A stretch of 64,000 bases of DNA. Origin: Larix kaempferi. Taxonomy: Eukaryota > Streptophyta > Pinopsida > Pinales > Pinaceae. The stretch covers positions 906,501-970,500 of the forward strand of contig BSBM01000877.1 of assembly GCA_027924585.1 (NCBI GenBank), in the 5' to 3' direction. Positions 60,685-64,000 of this stretch are shown here, in pieces (within the stretch, counting starts at the first letter, position 1; every line of letters starts with the position of its first letter). The translations under genes and the position numbers were made by a program. Under the pieces are notes generated by a model, which had not been told where the DNA came from, did not search any database, and saw only the letters and a program-made list of their open reading frames with translations.

Positions 60685-62987
60685 ACGCCAACCTCCAATA
60701 GGGTTAAAGGTTTTTTTTTGGAAAGATAGTGCAACAATTAACTAAAAAACAATGTATTTAAAAATGAATAAAGACTTTCATTTTCCCCGTTGATAGTGAG
60801 AGACAATACCTATAAGGAAAAACTGTGAGAGCAATTATTTTTGTGACAGTGATGGTTTCATTACTTCATTATCTTCAAATGTTTGCGTCCACAATTTAGG
60901 TAACTATCTATCCCTTGCAACATTCATTTTCTTGTAAAAAAACATGTATTGTATACTACAAGCCTATAAATATTTAGATCAAACTTTCCAACTTTCATAA
61001 TCAAAATCAACAAATATTCATAATCATATCATAAATATTCATAAATCAGCAAATAAATCTTAGTCTAACACAATAGTAGTGTATTAAAGGCCTCCACTGA
61101 AATTTCTAAAATTTATTTCTCAAGCTACATTCTTCTGTGTTGGGCATATCTCTTTTAGAAATATATAACTTTCTAGAAAGTATCATCCAACGAATAGAAA
61201 AAGCTTCAAATGTACAGTAAGAAAATTTGAATAAACATCATCATTATTACTACTTTCGATAGAATTGTGCTTAATGCATTTATTGAAGAACATCTTGTAA
61301 CTATGCATATCAAATAATGGGAGCTGAAAAGCATTGGAACTGAAAAGTAGATCTTAAAATTCTCCAAAGAATATCACATAGATGTAAACTATGCCACATA
61401 TATGTAGACTATGCCAAGTGTCAAGCCATATAAATTTAAATTACAAATACAAGCACTATTCAACATAATCCTCCCCTTACTTAGTGGGCACACCTAAGAA
61501 TGAAACAAGGCCAATCTCCCCATCTATTTTGTAACGCCAATCTCCCCATCACTGGGAAGGAAGGCATCCCACGAGTCCCTCCAAAGGAAGATTGTTTCTT
61601 ACTTCACTTGCTAGCTTGAAAAAGGGGAAGGTTTGGAATAAAATAAATCATGGAGCTTCCAATGCCATATTGGAAAAAAGAGTAAATCATGATCTCTCAT
61701 GCTACAATGAATAACTCCGCGAAAGGAACTTGGCAACATATTTGCAGTATTTCCAAATATGTTTAACAATAAATGAGCCTTGTACCTTGAAATTATATGG
61801 CACTGAAATGATGTCATATAGATCAAATTGCCGATAAATTTTGAGAATGTTTTTGGATTTCACTCCTCATCTGCAAGATACGATCCTAGACTTTTCTTTC
61901 TTACTTGAATTCTTGGAGAAATTGTAAATAAATTAACACCACAAAGTTACAAACCCATTAAGAATCAATACTATTTAAAAACATACATAGAGAGAAAGAG
62001 AAAAGTATATATCATAGTGGGATGAATGGAAAACAATTCTTGCGATGTAGATTTAATGTACCTATGTATAGATATAATGTCTAGTACCTTCTGGATATAT
62101 GAGAATCATATCACATCATGGTAGGAAGAAAACTTAATTTGAACAAGAAGAGAAAAATGGTAATGATTCTGAGCTATTTGCAGTAAAACCCTTAGAGCTC
62201 TCTACAACAAAACCCTCAGATCTCTCTGCAGCAAAACCCTTAGAGATCTCTGCAGCAAAATCATCCTCGTCATTATGGAATGCCTATAGGTTCTGAGGCC
62301 ACTAGGGAATACCTATAGTCTTTGATGCCACTAGGGAAAAGGGAACACCTTCAGGCTTCTCTCTGCAATGAAACCCTAACCCTTGTTGTTCCCCTCCTCA
62401 AGCCTTCTCTGTATTGAAACCCTAACCTTTGCCATTCCCCTCCTCAACACACTCTCTAACATAAAATCCTAACCTTGATCGTTCCCCTCCTCGCACCGTC
62501 TCCTTCCATAGGGAAAACTAGGGAAAAGGGAATACCTATATGCTATGAGGCCACTAGGGAAAAGGGAACACCTACAGGCCTCTCTCTCTCAACCAAAAAC
62601 CCATTTTGCTCTCAATGCTTAGCCAAATTATGATGTATATCTCTACGCAAATATCACTCAGCCATCACAACCATGGCACTCCTTCCAATTTCCACACAAC
62701 ACAAGAAAGGAATGCCCATTCACTGATATGCAGTTCCATAGGGAAATCCAACCCGTACAGTGCTTACAAGTTTGTGATGGAAGAGTCCAATGTTTTTTAT
62801 ATGTTGTTGGAGAACCTCTTGTAGCATTAATTCATGGATTCTAAAGCATCTTTGAGTAGCAAAAATAAAAGGGTAAAGGTCCCTAGCTTTCCCAACCTCT
62901 ATGCCCACCTAGTGTAAAGGTCACTAGTTTTCAATCAACTAGAATGTGGCTAACATAGTTAGTATGAATAGTGAAATATAGTAGTCA
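60685..62987. other. AT-rich intergenic DNA with small tandem repeats
   Basis: No gene supported. Around 62180-62265, GCAGCAAAACCCTTAGAG recurs three to four times at ~33 bp. At 62370-62500 a ~46-bp unit (GAAACCCTAACCTTTG..TTCCCCTCCTC) occurs three times. CACTAGGGAAAAGGGAACACC recurs near 62329 and 62562. These are local minisatellites. Confidence 0.6.
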
Positions 62988-63560
62988 TTTCTTTTGGTTT
63001 CATTTCATGTAATTTAGAATCCAACACATTTCAAGTGAACTATTGAACCATCCACTCATCATCGTGGAGAAAAGGATAAAATGAGCAAGTAGTAGAGTTC
63101 AACACACCTACTTCTTTTGACTTTAAGTTATTGATCAAATGGTGTGTCATATGTGTAATAGAGATATAAAGATTTACAAAATCATCATGGAGAATTAGTT
63201 TCTTGCGTAAGATAATTACTTCATAGTTGATCATGTTTATATTGACTACCCATGCATTCATGGTCCACATCTATTCTACATCATGTTCTCTTTCTCACAT
63301 TAACATAATCTTTGTGTGGAATGTTTTATAGCTCAACATCCATCCACCTTGTTAAGATCTCAACTTTACTTATACAAAATCTATGACAATGAAATCTAAT
63401 TACAATGTTTTCATTTCATGGTGTCTTTTGTAGTTCAACATAGTTTTCATTTCTTTTGGTTTCACTATATGTAAGCTTATAAGTTAATGCATTTAAAGTG
63501 AACTATTGAACCATTCACTCATAATCATTGATAAAAATATAAATGAATAATTGGAACTAT
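62988..63560 (+). repeat. ~110-bp direct duplication 460 bp apart
   Basis: CATTTCTTTTGGTTTCA..., AGTGAACTATTGAACCAT and CACTCAT occur in the same order at 62988-63090 and 63448-63557, with drift between them. The sequence between and after is AT-rich with no ORF or RNA gene seen. Confidence 0.65.
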
Positions 63561-64000
63561 TATATCATTCCTTGTCAAGCTACTTTTCATGGTTGGATTG
63601 CAAGATGTTACAATCATAGAGTTTAAGAGCTTTCATGTTCCTATGGTAACTTCTTCAAAAACTATGTTATCATCATGTACATGTCAATTTTTTTAAACTC
63701 AACATTCAAATATATTTTCCCTTAGTGTTCAATACTCCTTGTTGAAATTTGTTGCTAAAGGTTAGTCTTCTATGTTTCCCACTTGTCACGCATGGAGTCC
63801 CTCCTCATTTCCCTCCTAGGAAATCATTGTGCTTTATTTTGGGCATCTAGCCCCTTATCAAAACTTACATCACAATTAATCATTTATGTAATGAAATCAA
63901 AGAATGGAACTTTCACTAATGCACACCTTTTTATTCCAACATGTTAAAGGAAGTATTCCATTGTTTTCTGTGCATAGACTTTAATTAGATAGGGCCAAAA
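63561..64000. other. Intergenic DNA, nothing recognised
   Basis: No ORF, repeat or known motif seen to the end of the window. Confidence 0.5.

Noticed and set aside
57938-60690. AACAA considered as target duplication of the copia element
   Set aside because: On the right it overlaps the LTR end (CTTAACA|ACGCC), so true 5-bp flanks (AACAA and ACGCC) do not match.
62370-62470. AAACCCTAAC stretches suggesting interstitial telomeric repeats
   Set aside because: Only one CCCTAA-type unit per ~46 bp, inside a larger minisatellite; no run of TTTAGGG units.

Overview
This is nuclear DNA from a land plant with a repeat-rich genome. The evidence is AT-rich intergenic sequence, nested Ty3/gypsy and Ty1/copia LTR retrotransposons primed by plant tRNAs, and intron-containing remnants of a plant-type FCP1-like (HAD) family. 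I cannot assign the species. The large repeat load would fit a large-genome lineage, but that is inference.

Left edge (1-2233): a three-exon gene for an FCP1-like HAD-fold protein whose catalytic aspartates are largely lost, preceded by a duplicated 5' exon segment, then AT-rich DNA.

Nested retrotransposon block (2234-40809): three layers, each with a matching 5-bp target-site duplication (TSD). The outer element C (2234-40809, TSD TATAA) has 1492-bp LTRs and no coding capacity. Inside it lies tandem element A (7630-36986, TSD GTTAT) with the structure LTR-internal-LTR-internal-LTR. Its LTRs are about 3.5 kb. Its first gag-pol is open over nearly its whole length; the second has the same frame with three extra stops. 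Inside A's third LTR lies element B (26865-36172, TSD CATTA), a younger noncoding relative of C with identical-length 1695-bp LTRs. Removing B gives A's third LTR exactly the length of its second (3519 bp).

FCP1-like locus and array (40810-49840): directly right of C is a second FCP1-like exon. Its 3' flank is amplified into eight head-to-tail units (seven of 864 bp, one of 855 bp), followed by a 5'-truncated, stop-containing third copy of the domain bracketed by a duplicated ~260-bp segment. The sequence before C inserted therefore looks like a small cluster of decaying FCP1-like genes.

Minus-strand elements (50600-60684): first, a decayed gypsy-type gag-protease reading frame with a tRNA-Arg type primer site, long leader, 66-bp minisatellite and LTR promoter. 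Then a small defective copia element in which gag is fused in frame, through an acidic repeat, to the segment that normally precedes reverse transcriptase. Its 220/243-bp LTRs are intact.

Right end (60685-64000): AT-rich DNA with short local duplications and no supported gene.

No tRNA, rRNA, CRISPR or prokaryotic features were seen. All coordinates were read by eye.
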